From Hemerocallis citrina (Eukaryota; Streptophyta; Magnoliopsida; Asparagales; Asphodelaceae), in assembly GCA_017893485.1 (NCBI GenBank), contig CM030358.1:252071228-252135227 (forward strand): a DNA stretch of 64,000 nucleotides, written 5' to 3'. The translations under genes were made by a program, and so were the position numbers. The notes under the pieces were generated by a model. It was not told where the DNA came from, did not search any database, and worked only from the letters and a program-made list of their open reading frames with translations. Each line of letters begins with the position of its first letter. The first letter of the stretch is position 1. Shown piece after piece: positions 53,766 through 64,000 of the stretch.

Positions 53766-54276
53766 TGATGCGGTTTGTTTTTGGGGATGGCTGCACCAGG
53801 TGTGAGTTCTCTCAATTTTTAAAGTGGAAGCTTCGGTACTAGCTATACGCCCGACCCTCAGCTGAGGGATGGCTCGGGAGTAGGCAGGAGTGAGGTGGAG
53901 GTCGGATGCTCGGCTCGGATCCGGAAGCTCGAATTCGGAAGTCTCATGTACCTGCACTCGGCCTAGGAACACCGGCGTTGATCCCGGTGGCAGGCCCTCC
54001 GACGGTCTAGTTAGTCACTGAAGAGTAACAGTAACTAGGGTTTTTAGAGGGGAAAGATTGATTACCTTGTGAAGGGGGAGAGGGCCTAGTATTTATAGGC
54101 AGTGCGAAGTGGGTCTGGACCCATTTGGGCAGGGTCTGGACCTGATTGCCCATGAGCCTGACGTGGCAGAAGCCCATGGGGCTTAGGGCTGACCTGGCAT
54201 ACCTGATGATTTGGGGTGGGCAGTTTTTGAGAGGATCCCGTGTCCTAGAAGGGGCCACGTCATTTGACCCATATCA
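53766..54276 (-). repeat. Right LTR of Gypsy-3 (5' LTR of the element)
   Basis: 511 bp from TGATGCGGTTTG to CCCATATCA, then duplication TGCAT. A minus-strand TATA box CCTATAAATAC lies near 54089-54099. It diverges from the left LTR by substitutions and indels, especially at 53900-53965. Confidence 0.88.
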
Positions 54277-54281
54277 TGCAT

Positions 54282-54643
54282 CATCCTTTACCTTTCTTCC
54301 TGAAAAAAATTAAAAATGCATCAAGTATGGTGTATTAATAACACAAACCTTTCGGTATGGTCAGATCCGAAAATTTGAATTTTTTGCCAAATATTTCCGC
54401 CAATTATTCATATTTACAACTTTCTACACGAAAAATTATGATTTTCATATTTTTTCAGAACTTTTGGAGTGAAAGATTAATACCTTTATCAATTTTTTTT
54501 AAAGGAGTAAGGAGTAGTAAAATTATAGAGAATGACAAATTGGACTTTTTACAATTGATAGTTTATTTATGAGTTTCAAAAATTAAGAATATTTGTATTT
54601 TTTACAAAGTGGAAAGCTTAAATCACAACCGTTGATCAGATCC
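54282..54643. other. AT-rich continuation of the mariner-like flank
   Basis: This is the sequence that adjoined 25608 before Gypsy-3 inserted at TGCAT. It is AT-rich, with only short frames. No transposon terminus was recognised. Confidence 0.4.
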
Positions 54644-55181
54644 TGATGTGAGACTAGTATTTGATTAGATTTGTAGGTCTGGTGGTGGTTGCACTAGTTG
54701 TTGGCCGCCGAAAATTTGCAAAGATAGCCTAAAACACCGGGATGATTTCTGGCGATGAACTCCGTGGTGATATAGTCAGTAATAAGAAGTGAAAAACTGG
54801 GTTTAGTGGTCAAAATATTGATTACATATAACTGAGTATAACTGAGGAGAGGAGCCTGTATTTATAGGCCTGCAGAAGAGCAGTTAATGAAGAATTTCTT
54901 AGTTGAATTGAATCATCCCTTTCATTAAGGATATGAACAGTTAATTATCTCTCTGAGTTTAAGAGATTTGATTGCCAATCATAAATGATTGCTCAGTCTT
55001 TCCTAATTGGGATTGGGATGCAATTTGTGTGATGGGCCTGTAGATGGCCATATTCGTGTTTTGGGCCTGCATTATTTTGGGCCTGCAGTCGTCGTAAAAA
55101 AGACTTCATCGCCTTTTAAGATGTCCGAGATTCATGCGGAAATCACACAATCCTGATTAGCTGTGATTTTTATCTACATCA
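54644..55181 (-). repeat. LTR-like segment, possible solo LTR
   Basis: The ends TGATGT and ACATCA are inverted, and a minus-strand TATA-like CCTATAAATAC lies near 54859-54869. The flanking five bases (GATCC and ATATC) do not match, so neither insertion boundaries nor identity is secure. Confidence 0.3.
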
Positions 55182-55737
55182 ATATCCAACATGATTTTTA
55201 CTAAGAATCTCGTGTTCACTAATATACTTATGTGTAGACAATGAACTTTTGGATTTGAAAATTGTTTTAAAAAGTATCTCTAAAGTACTTGATTGTAATT
55301 TCAGTACGAATAATGTGTGAAACATACTACTTGTGATTATAATAGTAGAACAATGATTTTTCACATGAGACAAAGATTATATATTCTGTTGTATTTTTTA
55401 CACAATATTTAGACAATATTATTATTATGTGTTAGTTTTAAAGACCTTATCAGTAGACTATAATTCTGAAGTTGAAATAAAGGTTGAGAGGGTAGTATTT
55501 ATATTCTAAACACACTCCTGCAGGAAAGACAATTGTTATTTGCTAAGATCTGAATTGTATGCAGCAGTACTTTTATATACATAAAATCTGCATTTTAATA
55601 TTATACAACCGGTAGAATTCTAATTTGCATTGCTCCAATATAATTTTAAATTAGGATGCTACTCTACTTTTCAGTTTTCTTAGCTGCTTATCATCTCACT
55701 CTTCTAGAATATTTAAAATGTAGTTGTCAGCTGCATA
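55182..55737. other. AT-rich intergenic stretch
   Basis: No gene, repeat or terminus recognised. A 64-codon minus-strand frame at 55179-55373 lacks any supporting feature. Confidence 0.4.
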
Positions 55738-56035
55738 CACTACAAATCGTAACGGCTATAATGGCGTATCTATCCCGGTGTGTACATCTAAACGTCGGGA
55801 TAGATCGTTATTCTAATTTTTTTTAACATTTAATATCTATGCCAGTGTTTATAAATAACGCCGTTATATATATGATATATAATGGTGCTTATACAAAAAC
55901 CGCCGGAATATGTTACTTCTATAACGGCATTTATAGTATACACGCTGGGATAGACTGCCCATATATGAGTCTGATTACTGAGGATGTATATCACGGCGTT
56001 TATGATGTTAACCACCGGGATATGGTTGCGGTTTT
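55738..56035. repeat. CACTA terminus and subterminal repeats
   Basis: Short motifs of the type ATAACGGCGTTTATA, CCGCCGG(G)ATATG and ATCCCGGTGTGTAC recur in both orientations (55749-56030). This is typical of CACTA subterminal regions that bind the element's regulatory protein. Confidence 0.7.
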
Positions 56036-56059
56036 TTTGGTTACTATTTTGTTGCACGT

Positions 56060-56405
56060 GTTGTGCACGTGCTAATAAAAGACTATTTCCCCCCCGTCCC
56101 GCCATAACTTTCGTTTCCCCCCAAATCTCTCTCTCTCTTGCGAACTCTCTCTCTCTCTCTGGCCAGTTGCCACTCACCCCCTCAAACACAGTCCCGTACA
56201 ACGCAACTCACCCCCTCACCTCTTGAATCTCCGTCCAGTGCCTCGCCACTCACCGCCACCCTTCCACTCAGTCCATCACCGCCTCTTATTCCGTCGCTAC
56301 CGCCCCTTCCTCCGTTGCTTTGTCTCCCTCTGTTGCCGTGTCTCCCTTGCCGCCGCCTCCCCTCCATCGACGCCCCTCCGCCCCCTTTGCTGCCTCGGTG
56401 ATCTT
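56060..56405 (+). other. GC-rich exon- or UTR-like block in the CACTA element
   Basis: CT-rich runs (CTCTCTCTCT), then C-rich coding-like sequence, open in two plus-strand frames for 60-90 codons of proline/serine-rich text. It may be the 5' untranslated region or first exon of the transposon gene, or a captured fragment. No protein is recognised. Confidence 0.35.
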
Positions 56406-56797
56406 CTGTTAAGATAATTTTCAGCGATTGTGATTAGTAGATATTAATTTGTTTGATTATTGTGTGCCCTAGAGTTAAGAAGAGGGAAGGACTGTGTGAG
56501 CCCTAGAGCTCCCCCAAACACTTCATTAATTAATTAGTATTTAAATCAGATCTTCTCCAAGGTTCACCAACCAATAAGTGGTCCTCTTACCAAATCGGGG
56601 GTTCACCTAAATTAAATCAGGGGTTCACCTAAACAGGGTAGGAATTTGGAAGATGTTTATTTATTTTAATCGAAAAAGTATACTCCCAGTTGAAAAAAAT
56701 GCTCCCTCATAATTGTCTCTTTCTACATTAGGAAATATTGGATTATTGGATTATGTTGGATTATGTTGCTAGATAGTAGTAATTGTTAAGTAAATAT

Positions 56798-56821
56798 GGG
56801 GGGGGGGGGGGGGGGGGGGGG
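56798..56821 (+). repeat. Homopolymer of 24 G
   Basis: An uninterrupted G run in an AT-rich context. It may be a real slippage tract or partly an assembly effect. Confidence 0.8.
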
Positions 56822-57034
56822 ACTCCTTTTTAGTGAGTTAAAAGGCAAAGGCTGTATTGGTACTTCATTTGCCAATTTTTATTGTATAAATTACAAGCTA
56901 ATCAACACTTGTAGCACCTACAATAGTTGCAGGTGAAGCTGCATATGTGTTTTTCCACTTGAAATCTGAAGTTGGTTTTGAAGGCTAAAATTTACAATCA
57001 TATGGTACTCCAATGGTGATGGATGTTTTGTACC

Positions 57035-57290
57035 AATAGTATTAATTAAAATTTCCAATCACAAAGAAGAATGATAGATGGCCCAAGTAGATAAACTGAT
57101 AGGATTGACGTTAGATGAGTGAAAAGGACTACGAATAAATTAAAATGAACATAGGTAGAAGCTATCAGAAAAGATTTGGAATGTGTTAATTTGATAAGAG
57201 AGGTGGCTCACAATAAAGTTGAATGGAGAAGAAATATTTATGTAACCGATCCCAAAATGAATAAAAGCTTTACTGTTGTTGTTGTGTAAG
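57035..57290 (+). pseudogene. 5'-truncated RTE-type LINE tail
   Basis: One frame reads EAIRKDLECVNLIREVAHNK then VEWRRNIYVTDPK, matching the conserved C-terminus of plant RTE LINE ORFs (WRRRIHVADP). It ends with a short TTG repeat (CTGTTGTTGTTG), typical of RTE 3' tails. Only the last 250 bp are present. It lies between the CACTA terminus and the TNP2 gene. Confidence 0.7.
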
Positions 57291-57624
57291 ACATCAAATT
57301 GTGCAAGAATATCTAGCTACTATCCTTGGGTAAATAATAATAAGTATCAAATGTAGTTGACTCGAAAGTTGAAACTATGACAAGAAAAACAAATTACCAC
57401 TACCAAACACACAAACAAAAGCAATGCCACAGTAAAACTATCTCAATAAAAAAAACTATTTAAAGACCAAACAACGAAACTTCTTTTCTACAGTTATAGG
57501 TACTAGTAATCTACATGTGTGATGCACTTCTTTATAAATATATATTTTTTAAAGTCAATCTAATGAAAGTATATGAGTTTTAATTTATGAAACTTAAATT
57601 TCAGATTGACTCATATTTTTCAAA

Positions 57625-59360
57625 ATGGATAAAAGTTGCATTAATAAGTCACGATTATCCAAGGCGTATCGGGATGGTGTTAAAGATTTTATTATCTTTT
57701 CAAAGAGCAATTCTCCTGATCCGAACACGATTTTATGTCAATGCGTCTGATGTTCAAACTGTGATTTGAGGACGTGCGACATAGTTGAGACACACTTGAT
57801 TTGCAATGGTTTTCTACCAGGGTATACACATTGGTTTTGTCATGGAGAGTCTGTTCGTTTAGTTTCTACTGGTCTGGTTGTGAATGAAGACGAGTCTTTA
57901 TTTACAAATGATCTAAGTATTGTTGATGAAATACACTCTTTAGTGCGGGATGGGTTGGGATTCCATTACTTTAAAGCTCACATAAATAATCCAATCAATC
58001 AAGTCGATGGGGTGGCAGAAGAAATGCCCAGACCTAAAACTAATAAAGAATATGAAGCCTTTCATAAGTTGTTAGAGGATGCAAATACTCCTCTGTATCG
58101 TGATTGTCTCAAGTTCCCTAAGTTTTCATTCATTGTTAGATTGTTTCAGATTAAATGTCTAAATGAGTGGCCTGCCAAGTCCTTCACTTTGCTTCTTGAA
58201 TTGTTGAATGAAGCTTTTCATCAAATCTGTTTCCCCAATTCAGCCCAAGCCACAAAGAAATTCATCAAGAATTTTGATTTAGGGTATGAGAAAATAGCAT
58301 CATGTCCATATGATTGTATGCTATTCCGAGGGGATAAGGAGACTCTCGAAGAATGTCAAGTATGTGGTACTTCAAAATGGGTGAAAACGCCGAACGAAGA
58401 TGAGCAAACTGATGAGCTAATTACAATAAATAGGAAAAAGAAGCCGACAAAAATAATGCGTTACTTTCCTCTAATTCCTAGGCTACAAAGGCTATTCATG
58501 TCATCTAAGACATCTTCTGATATGAGGTGGCATGCGGAAGGTCGCAAGAATGATGACATTCTCAGGCACCCAGCTGATTCTGAATCATGGAAAAAATTTG
58601 CTGAAGATCCTCGGAATGTGAAACTTGGATTGGCCAGAGATGGTTTTAACCCATTTAGGCAAATGAGCAGCACCTACTGCATACGGCCCGTTGTGTTAAT
58701 TCCATACAATCTACCCCCTTGGTTGTGTATGAAGCAGTCCTCCTTCATTTTGTCCATGATAATTCCTGGACCAAAATCTCCAGGAAATGACATAGATGTG
58801 TATCTGCAGCCGTTGACTGATGAAATGTAAATATTGTGGGAGGGTGTTTCAACATATGATGCAACATCTAAAGAAACTTTCCATCTCCGGGTTACCTTGA
58901 CTTGGACAATCAATGATTTTCCTGCATATGGAAATTTATCTGGTTATAGCACGAAAGGACATTATGCTTGTCCTTGTTATGATGACCAAAATGTTTCAAA
59001 GTGGCTATTTAAAGGCAGAAAGTTCTGCTACATGGGTCATAGGAGATGGTTGCCTACCACACATATTTTCAGGGCAGAAATAACGACATTTGATGGTACT
59101 GATGAGTGGAGATATGATCCTATAGTTAATTCTGAGTCAGATGTGTTAAGGTGGCTAGAAGGCTAGCAGTTCACTATGTCAAAGGAACTCGAAGTCATTA
59201 AAAATGCCAAGAAGCAAGCTAGAGATGAGCAACAGAACCCAAATGAATGTGATGCAGATAAATGTGATAGTCATCTTGGTTTAGGGTCATGGAAGAAGAA
59301 GAGTATTTTTTTTCCAGTTGCCGTACTGGGAGTTCAACTAATTGTGACATAACATTGATG
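57625..59360 (+). pseudogene. TNP2-type CACTA transposase, N-terminal and catalytic part
   Basis: ATG at 57625 (MDKSCINKSRLSKAYRDGVK) starts a transposase-associated domain with CQC..CSNC and THWFCHGES; a TGA at 57748 interrupts it. The TNP2 domain (Pfam Transposase_21 type) follows: LLEDANTPLYRDCLKFPKFS, FTLLLELLNEAFH, YDCMLFRGD, ECQVCGTSKW, MRWHAEGRKNDDILRHPADS, SWKKFAEDPRNVKLGLARDG, FILSMIIPGPKSPGNDIDVY, TAA at 58828, LWEGVSTYDATSKETFHLRV, FPAYGNLSGYSTKGHYACPC, HRRWLPTTH, TAG at 59164. Several stops make it inactive. The enzyme would cut at CACTA ends. Confidence 0.9.
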
Positions 59361-61311
59361 TGATGCATCTTGAAAAAAATATTGGTGAAAATTGTATAGG
59401 AACAGATATGGGGGATGACCAGAAGACAAAAGACAATCTTAAGTCTCGCCTTGACTTAGTAGAAATGGGCATAAGGCACGAGTTGCATCTGGAAGAATTA
59501 CCCAATGCCAGAGTACGACTTCCTCTGGCAATCTACTCAATGTCAAAAAGCGAGTTGGAGATGTTTTGCAAAGTTTTACAGGATCTTAAAGTCCCTGATG
59601 GTTATTCATCTGATATATCAAGATGTGTCAACTATAAGGAGAAAAAGCTCCAAGGTCTAAAGTCACATGACTACCATATCTTGATGCAAGATCTCCTTCC
59701 CGTTGCTTTGAGGACTTCAATGTGTGAGCAAGTCACTTTCGTCCTGAAAGATTTATGTAGTATATATAAAGGATTTTGCTCGAGATTACTACGTGTTGAA
59801 GATATTGACAGATTAGAGTAGCGTGCTACATTGACACTTTGTCAAATAGAGAGGATATTCCCCCCATCATTCTTCACTATAATGGTGCACTTGATAATCC
59901 ACCTAGCCGATGAAGCAAGACTTGGTGTACCAGTACATTATCGGTGGATGTATCCCATTAAGAGGTAGTACTTCATCCCTCATTAACTTCATTAATTATG
60001 TACTTCTTAGATTTGTAATTTCCAAACATTTTCTAATCCAAATATGCTTGTTTATGTATCTTTACCGACTTAAGGGTTACGTTAGAAATAAAGCTTATCC
60101 CGAATGTTCAATAGCAGAAGGTAATCTTTCGAAGGAGTGCTCCAATTTTTGTTCAAGGTATCTTCAGGGTGTGGAGACATGTCTAACTAGACCAAGGAGA
60201 AATTCAGATCTTTCCAACCTCAAAGACGCTAAATATCTCTTTCAAACTGTGGGCACTACTTTCGGGAAAATCGATGCTTTTGAGTCAGATGACTTAACAT
60301 GGAAGCAAGCACATCGATATGTGTTGGATCACCATGCATCATGTGAGCCAATTCGAGCGTAAGTTGGATTTGTCAGTAGTGTGGATTTATTTCTTACAAT
60401 TAAAGATTAGTTAACCTAAATTTTAATTACATTCGTTCTTATCTTGTTCCAGCGAATTTATCAAGAAAATGAAAAGAAGGCATAGAACAAAAAACTTGAA
60501 GCCACGTGGGCAACATAAATTAATGAATGAGCAATTCCACAAGTGGTTTGAAACTCACGTAAGTGACCAACCAAGGTTAGAATTAAAGTACTACAAAAAA
60601 ATAATTTAAAGTCTTATGCTAATACCATTTACTATATAATTGTAGGTTTCCTCGTTGGGTAATGATGATGTGTCATATGAAGTAAAGATTCTTGCCAAAG
60701 GTCCCCATAAAATAGTTAAAAGATATAATGGATATATATACAATGGCTTCAGATTTCGTACTAAAGAGTGTGAACGCAACTTGAAGTCTTAAAATAACGA
60801 CATTGTAGTGACTTCAAAAATTAGAAGCTATGCCTCTAATAAAGACACAAATCTTGTAGACGGGGATGTTGACTATTATGGGGTGCTAACAGATATAATA
60901 GATTTGGATTATTTCGGGCACTTTCGAGCAGTATTATTTCGTGGTGATTGGGCTATGTTAAATAACAACCACCATGATAAGTTGGGCTTTATAGTTATAG
61001 ATTTCTCACATCTGATTCACACTGGGACATACATTAGTCATGAACCATTTGTGTTCCCATCTCAACTTCAACAAGTTTTCTATATTCAGGACCCAGTAGT
61101 GGAAAATACTTACATGACACTACCTATGCAACCAAGAGATGTATTTCAACTAGGGGATGATCCAGATGATGAAGATGATGATATTGAGAACAATTTCACT
61201 GCTTCTGAATTTCCTACATTTGATGTAAAAGTTTTTGATGTCAATAGTTTCCCTACCTGGATTCATACGAATGGAGAAGAAGGAGATCTATTTGATGATG
61301 TTGTAATATAG
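59361..61311 (+). pseudogene. TNP2-type transposase, C-terminal domains
   Basis: VMHLEKNIGENCIGT and KDNLKSRLDLVEMGIRHELH begin the part after the catalytic domain. KVPDGYSSDISRCVN, LKSHDYHILMQDLLPVALR, a TAG at 59819, FPPSFFTIMVHLIIHLADEA and VHYRWMYPIKR, then after an intron-like gap YVRNKAYPECSIAEGNLSKE and CSNFCSRYLQGVET match the DUF4218-type region. The final part, GFRFRTKECERNLKS, DVDYYGVLTDIIDLDYFGHF, VFYIQDPVVENTY and the acidic DDPDDEDDDIENN, matches the DUF4216-type region. It ends at 61309-61311, 72 bp before Gypsy-4. Confidence 0.88.
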
Positions 61312-61383
61312 TATCTTATACACATTTTTGTTTTTGTGTCAGCTCAGTTGTGTGTCAATTGTTTTCATATATTTCACTACAGT

Positions 61384-61964
61384 TGATATGGCTAAAAATG
61401 GGGTTAAATCGGAACCATTCAGAATGGGCACGAATCCTAATATATCTCAGGGACGAGATGGTAATTTCACCCACAAACGGGTCCGAGTTGGGCACCGGGT
61501 CTTTCATCTTTAACCTGCTAGCCCATAAACGGATCTGTTAGGCAAAGAACGGGTCTCAACCCGTTAGGGACCAGATCAACAGGATTGGAGCAGATCCCGG
61601 CCTGTCCCTATCTTAAGGGGACGGTTATAACCATCCCCAACCAGCCACACTGGGAAGTACGGATTCAACCTTATCCTGAAAAGGATCTCCATGGCGACTA
61701 TAAAAACCTCCCTACCTTCTAATGTTAAAGGTGATCACTCTTTGCATACTTGAGCTATTTCTCTTCACTATTTCTTTGTATTGACTTGAGCATCGGAGGG
61801 TTCGTCGTCGGGATCCATCCCGGTGTCTCAAACGGTTGTGTAGGTTTAAGGGAGCACCAAAGAGTCAACAAATCAGCAAGGAAGAAGAAGGTTCCGCCTA
61901 TTCGAGTTCCTCACGAACCTACAAATCTCATCTATTGCCCCAACACCAGAATCCAGCGGCAACA
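61384..61964 (+). repeat. 5' LTR of Gypsy-4
   Basis: 581 bp from TGATATGGCTAAAAATGGGG to CCAGCGGCAACA. A TATA box (TATAAAAA) lies at 61699-61706, in the same place as in Gypsy-1. Confidence 0.9.
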
Positions 61965-61967
61965 GAT

Positions 61968-61985
61968 TGGCACCGTTTGTGGGAA
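61968..61985 (+). other. Primer-binding site of Gypsy-4
   Basis: TGGCACCGTTTGTGGGAA, the Gypsy-1 site (TGGCGCCGTCTGTGGGAA) with two transitions. Confidence 0.75.
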
Positions 61986-62038
61986 CCTTTCGACAAAGCA
62001 ATCCAAACTTCCTTCTTCCACCAAAGTCACTTCCAGCA

Positions 62039-64000
62039 ATGCCTCCCAAGAAGAGACCCGCAAACTCCAACCGTAGGACGACCTCTTCTCATCCTCTTCC
62101 TCCTACACAGGGGGATCTCCCTCCTCCCAATCAACCAGCCCTGCAGCTTGATCCTCTGGCTCCGCAGTCCATCCAGCAGCCTGTGGGTCCCCAGGCCACA
62201 GTGGGGGAACATTCTCGACGAAGCCGCCACAAGCAACCTATCCATTGGCAGACCGAGCACCACAATGCCGACATCGATTCCATGGCTTTCTATACTCCCC
62301 CCACTTCAAAGGATCTGCGGAACGTGATTAACAATCGGTAGACCGAGCACAGACCCGACCTTCGTACCCATCTGGATGAGAGGCGGCCCAGGAGGCAAAC
62401 CCTCGCCGCGAGCATACCATGAATCGTTCGCTGTACCAATCCAACCAAGGAGGGTCCAACTCTCCCCGTAGGCAAAGATAGTCGCCCCAATGTCGCTCAA
62501 GACGGAGCCGCTCCCTGGCAGGTCACCCTGTACCTCGAGCCCATCATGAGCAGGAGGCCCCATCACAAGGGCAGAATTCTAGCAATTCCAGGAGGCAATC
62601 CTCCAGGCTCTCAACGCTGCCCCCAACAATGGCCATAGGGCTCCCAGTCCTCCGCCAGCTCCTTACCATCCTCGTCGCTCCAGTAGTCCCCGACCGGCTC
62701 CTCACCATCCTCGCCGCTCCCGAAGCCCTAGGCCTGCTGCGAGCCATCGCTGCCCTTCTCCCGAACACCACCATCGCTCCCGAAGTCCGCATCCTACTCC
62801 GAGTCACCCTCTTTGCTCAGTCAGTCCACCACCTACTCCGAGCCATCATTGGCGCATCCCTAGCCCTCCTCAACATGAGGATGAGTCTTGGGGCTCGGCC
62901 AGGCAAGACCGAAGGGAGGACTCGGTATGCCGCCATCTCTACGAGATAGAGATGCACCTCGGCCAGCTCGACCAAGACGAAGAGCGACGGGCAAGGGACC
63001 TTCGTCCAAGCAGGCCCCTGTTCTCCCACGCCATCATGGAGGCTCCAGTTCCTGACAACTTTAAGCCCCCACATTTCAAGACCTACACCGGGGAGTTGGA
63101 TCACGCAGATCACATTGAGAGTTTCAAAAGTCTCATGATGAGCACCATGCATCTGACTCCCTCCTTTGCAAGACCTTCCCGGCCACACTTAAGGGGCCAG
63201 CTCGGGAATGGTACTCTTGTCTTGCACCAGCATCTATCTTCTCCTTCGACCAGTTCGAGGGTCTTTTCCTCACGCATTTCGTGAGCAGTCGCCGCGCCGA
63301 GAAGACAAGCGACACCCTACTGTTCCTCAGTCAAAAGAAGGGCAAACTACTGAGGGACTATGTCAAGTGATTCACTGCTGAGGCCGGGTCCATTGCTTCT
63401 TTGGAACCCTCGGTCTCTATCATCGCCTTCCAGTCCAACATGCTTAATGCCGACTTCAGGGCATCCTTCGCTAAGAAGCTCCCTCAGGACTTCTCAGAGC
63501 TCCTGCTTCGGTGCAAGAAGTACATTCGAGCAGAAGAAGCTGTCCACCACCCCACCTTCGAGGCCTCGTCTTCTGCGAACAAGCAGAAGGGTGCAGAAGA
63601 AGAAGGAGCTAAGAAGCTCCAAAAAGACAATGGGGGTCAGTGGCGTCCTCCCCCTCGGTTCGAGAAGTTCACTCCGCTTAACGTGAGTGTATCGGCCATC
63701 CTCATGGAGATCGGGAATGAAGGCCTCCTACTGCCTCCCCCAAAGATGAATACTCTAGAAAAGGAGAGGGACCAGAGTAAGTGGTGTCGTTTCCATCGGG
63801 ACCACAGGCACGACACCGACGAATGTCATGCCTTCAAAGACGAGATTGAGGCTCTAATCCAGAGAGGGCAGCTCACCCGGTTCGTAAAGGAGGGACCGAG
63901 CTGATCCATCCCCACCGCCTAGGGGGGCTAACAGGTGAAATGAGCAGCGCACGGAGGCTCTGGAGGCCAAAGTAGAGGGCATCTTGTACCTGATTCACAG
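62039..64000 (+). pseudogene. gag: Gag of Gypsy-4, decayed and incomplete
   Basis: ATG at 62039 (MPPKKRPANSNRRTT). A TAG at 62339 stands where CAG is expected. Further pieces in shifting frames: FSHAIMEAPVPDNFKPPHFK, TYTGELDHADHIESFKSL, FVSSRRAEKTSDTLLFLSQK, a TGA at 63367 after LLRDYVK, FTAEAGSIASLEPSVSI, NADFRASFAKKLPQDFSELL, RPPPRFEKFTPLNVSVSAIL, then CRFHRDHRHDTDECHAFK and EIEALIQRGQLTRFV, stopping near 63902. It keeps the FEK codon that is a stop in Gypsy-1. Confidence 0.88.

Larger units (their letters stand above)
25609..54276 (-). mobile_element. Old Tat-type Ty3/gypsy retrotransposon on the minus strand (Gypsy-3)
   Basis: The target duplication TGCAT lies at 25604-25608 and 54277-54281. 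The left-hand LTR is 25609-26047 plus 36277-36355 (split by Athila) and the right-hand LTR is 53766-54276. Minus-strand gag to integrase occupies 53681-48292, followed (in element order) by repeat arrays, a cassette on the opposite strand, more repeat arrays and a polypurine tract. After removing Athila (about 10.2 kb) and the 5.0-kb solo LTR, the element is about 13.4 kb. The LTRs differ by roughly a tenth by eye, and both RT and integrase have lost catalytic residues. It inserted into the 5' flank of the mariner-like gene. Confidence 0.9.
55738..61383 (+). mobile_element. CACTA (En/Spm-type) transposon, 5' end to the Gypsy-4 insertion
   Basis: CACTACAAATCG at 55738 is a CACTA-type terminus. 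It is followed by palindromic subterminal repeats and then by a decayed TNP2-type transposase gene on the same strand. Gypsy-4 interrupts the element at 61384, so the right terminus is not in the window. An RTE LINE tail and a G24 run lie between the end and the gene. A single CACTA plus this gene order supports one element, but the distal end is needed to prove it. Confidence 0.75.
61384..64000 (+). mobile_element. Tat-type gypsy element of the Gypsy-1 family (Gypsy-4), cut by the window end
   Basis: The LTR 61384-61964 starts with the same 29 bases as Gypsy-1. It is followed by a primer-binding site and a decayed gag. The rest and the 3' LTR lie beyond the window. It is inserted in the CACTA element; the preceding bases ACAGT would be the duplication. 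It is clearly diverged from Gypsy-1, so it is not a recent sister copy. Confidence 0.9.

Noticed and set aside
54644..55181. Solo LTR with TGATGT/ACATCA ends as a firm call
   Set aside because: The flanking five bases do not match and no related LTR is seen in the window; kept only as a low-confidence feature.
55179..55373. Minus-strand 64-codon frame
   Set aside because: Composition is ordinary AT-rich DNA, with no motif, neighbour or expression signal to support a gene.

Overview
The window is plant nuclear DNA made almost entirely of nested transposable elements, typical of intergenic or pericentromeric heterochromatin. The plant origin follows from the element types: Tat-type and Athila-type Ty3/gypsy retrotransposons, a TNP2-type CACTA transposon, a plant mariner-like transposase, Helitrons with an ACGTGC-ATC-GCACGT 3' hairpin, and a plant RTE-type LINE tail. 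I found no intact single-copy host gene, rRNA or tRNA. The species cannot be named from the sequence.

Layout. (1) 1-5.9 kb: a decayed Ty1/copia reverse transcriptase/RNase H relic. It is broken by a solo LTR (909-1638), two head-to-tail short Helitrons (1715-2108), a Harbinger-like tandem element (2218-3829), a 172-bp hAT-like MITE (4030-4201) and a 904-bp TIR element (4948-5851). (2) 5.9-7.0 kb: unassigned DNA. (3) 7.0-54.3 kb: a mariner-like element on the minus strand, split by two independent nests. Nest A is a short-LTR non-autonomous element (7765-24648) that carries a gene-like fragment; a 15.3-kb Tat-type gypsy element (9189-24505, called Gypsy-1) sits inside it. Nest B is an old Tat-type gypsy element on the minus strand (25609-54276, called Gypsy-3). 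Nest B is itself invaded by a 10.2-kb Athila element (26048-36271) and a 5.0-kb probable solo LTR (38744-43762). (4) 54.3-55.7 kb: AT-rich DNA with one LTR-like segment. (5) 55.7-61.4 kb: a CACTA element with a decayed TNP2 gene and an RTE LINE tail. It is interrupted by (6) a second copy of the Gypsy-1 family (61384 to the window end, called Gypsy-4).

The order of events is readable because five-base target duplications survive: GAGGT, GTATT, CCATG, TGCAT, CCTGG and GAAGT. By-eye LTR divergence agrees with the nesting: about 4% for the short-LTR element, about 2% for Gypsy-1 inside it, roughly 10% for Gypsy-3, and about 1.7% for Athila inside that.

The most interesting feature is shared by both long Tat-type elements. 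Between pol and the 3' LTR each carries, on the opposite strand, a separate gene cassette with its own TATAAAT box. The cassette contains a gene with a gypsy-associated plant domain, a coiled coil and (in Gypsy-1) an acidic tail, plus one or two downstream coiled-coil ORFs. It is bracketed by tandem-repeat arrays. In Gypsy-1 the gene has two predicted introns with consistent phase, and the first splice position is recognisable in Gypsy-3. All autonomous functions visible here are broken by stops, frameshifts or deletions.
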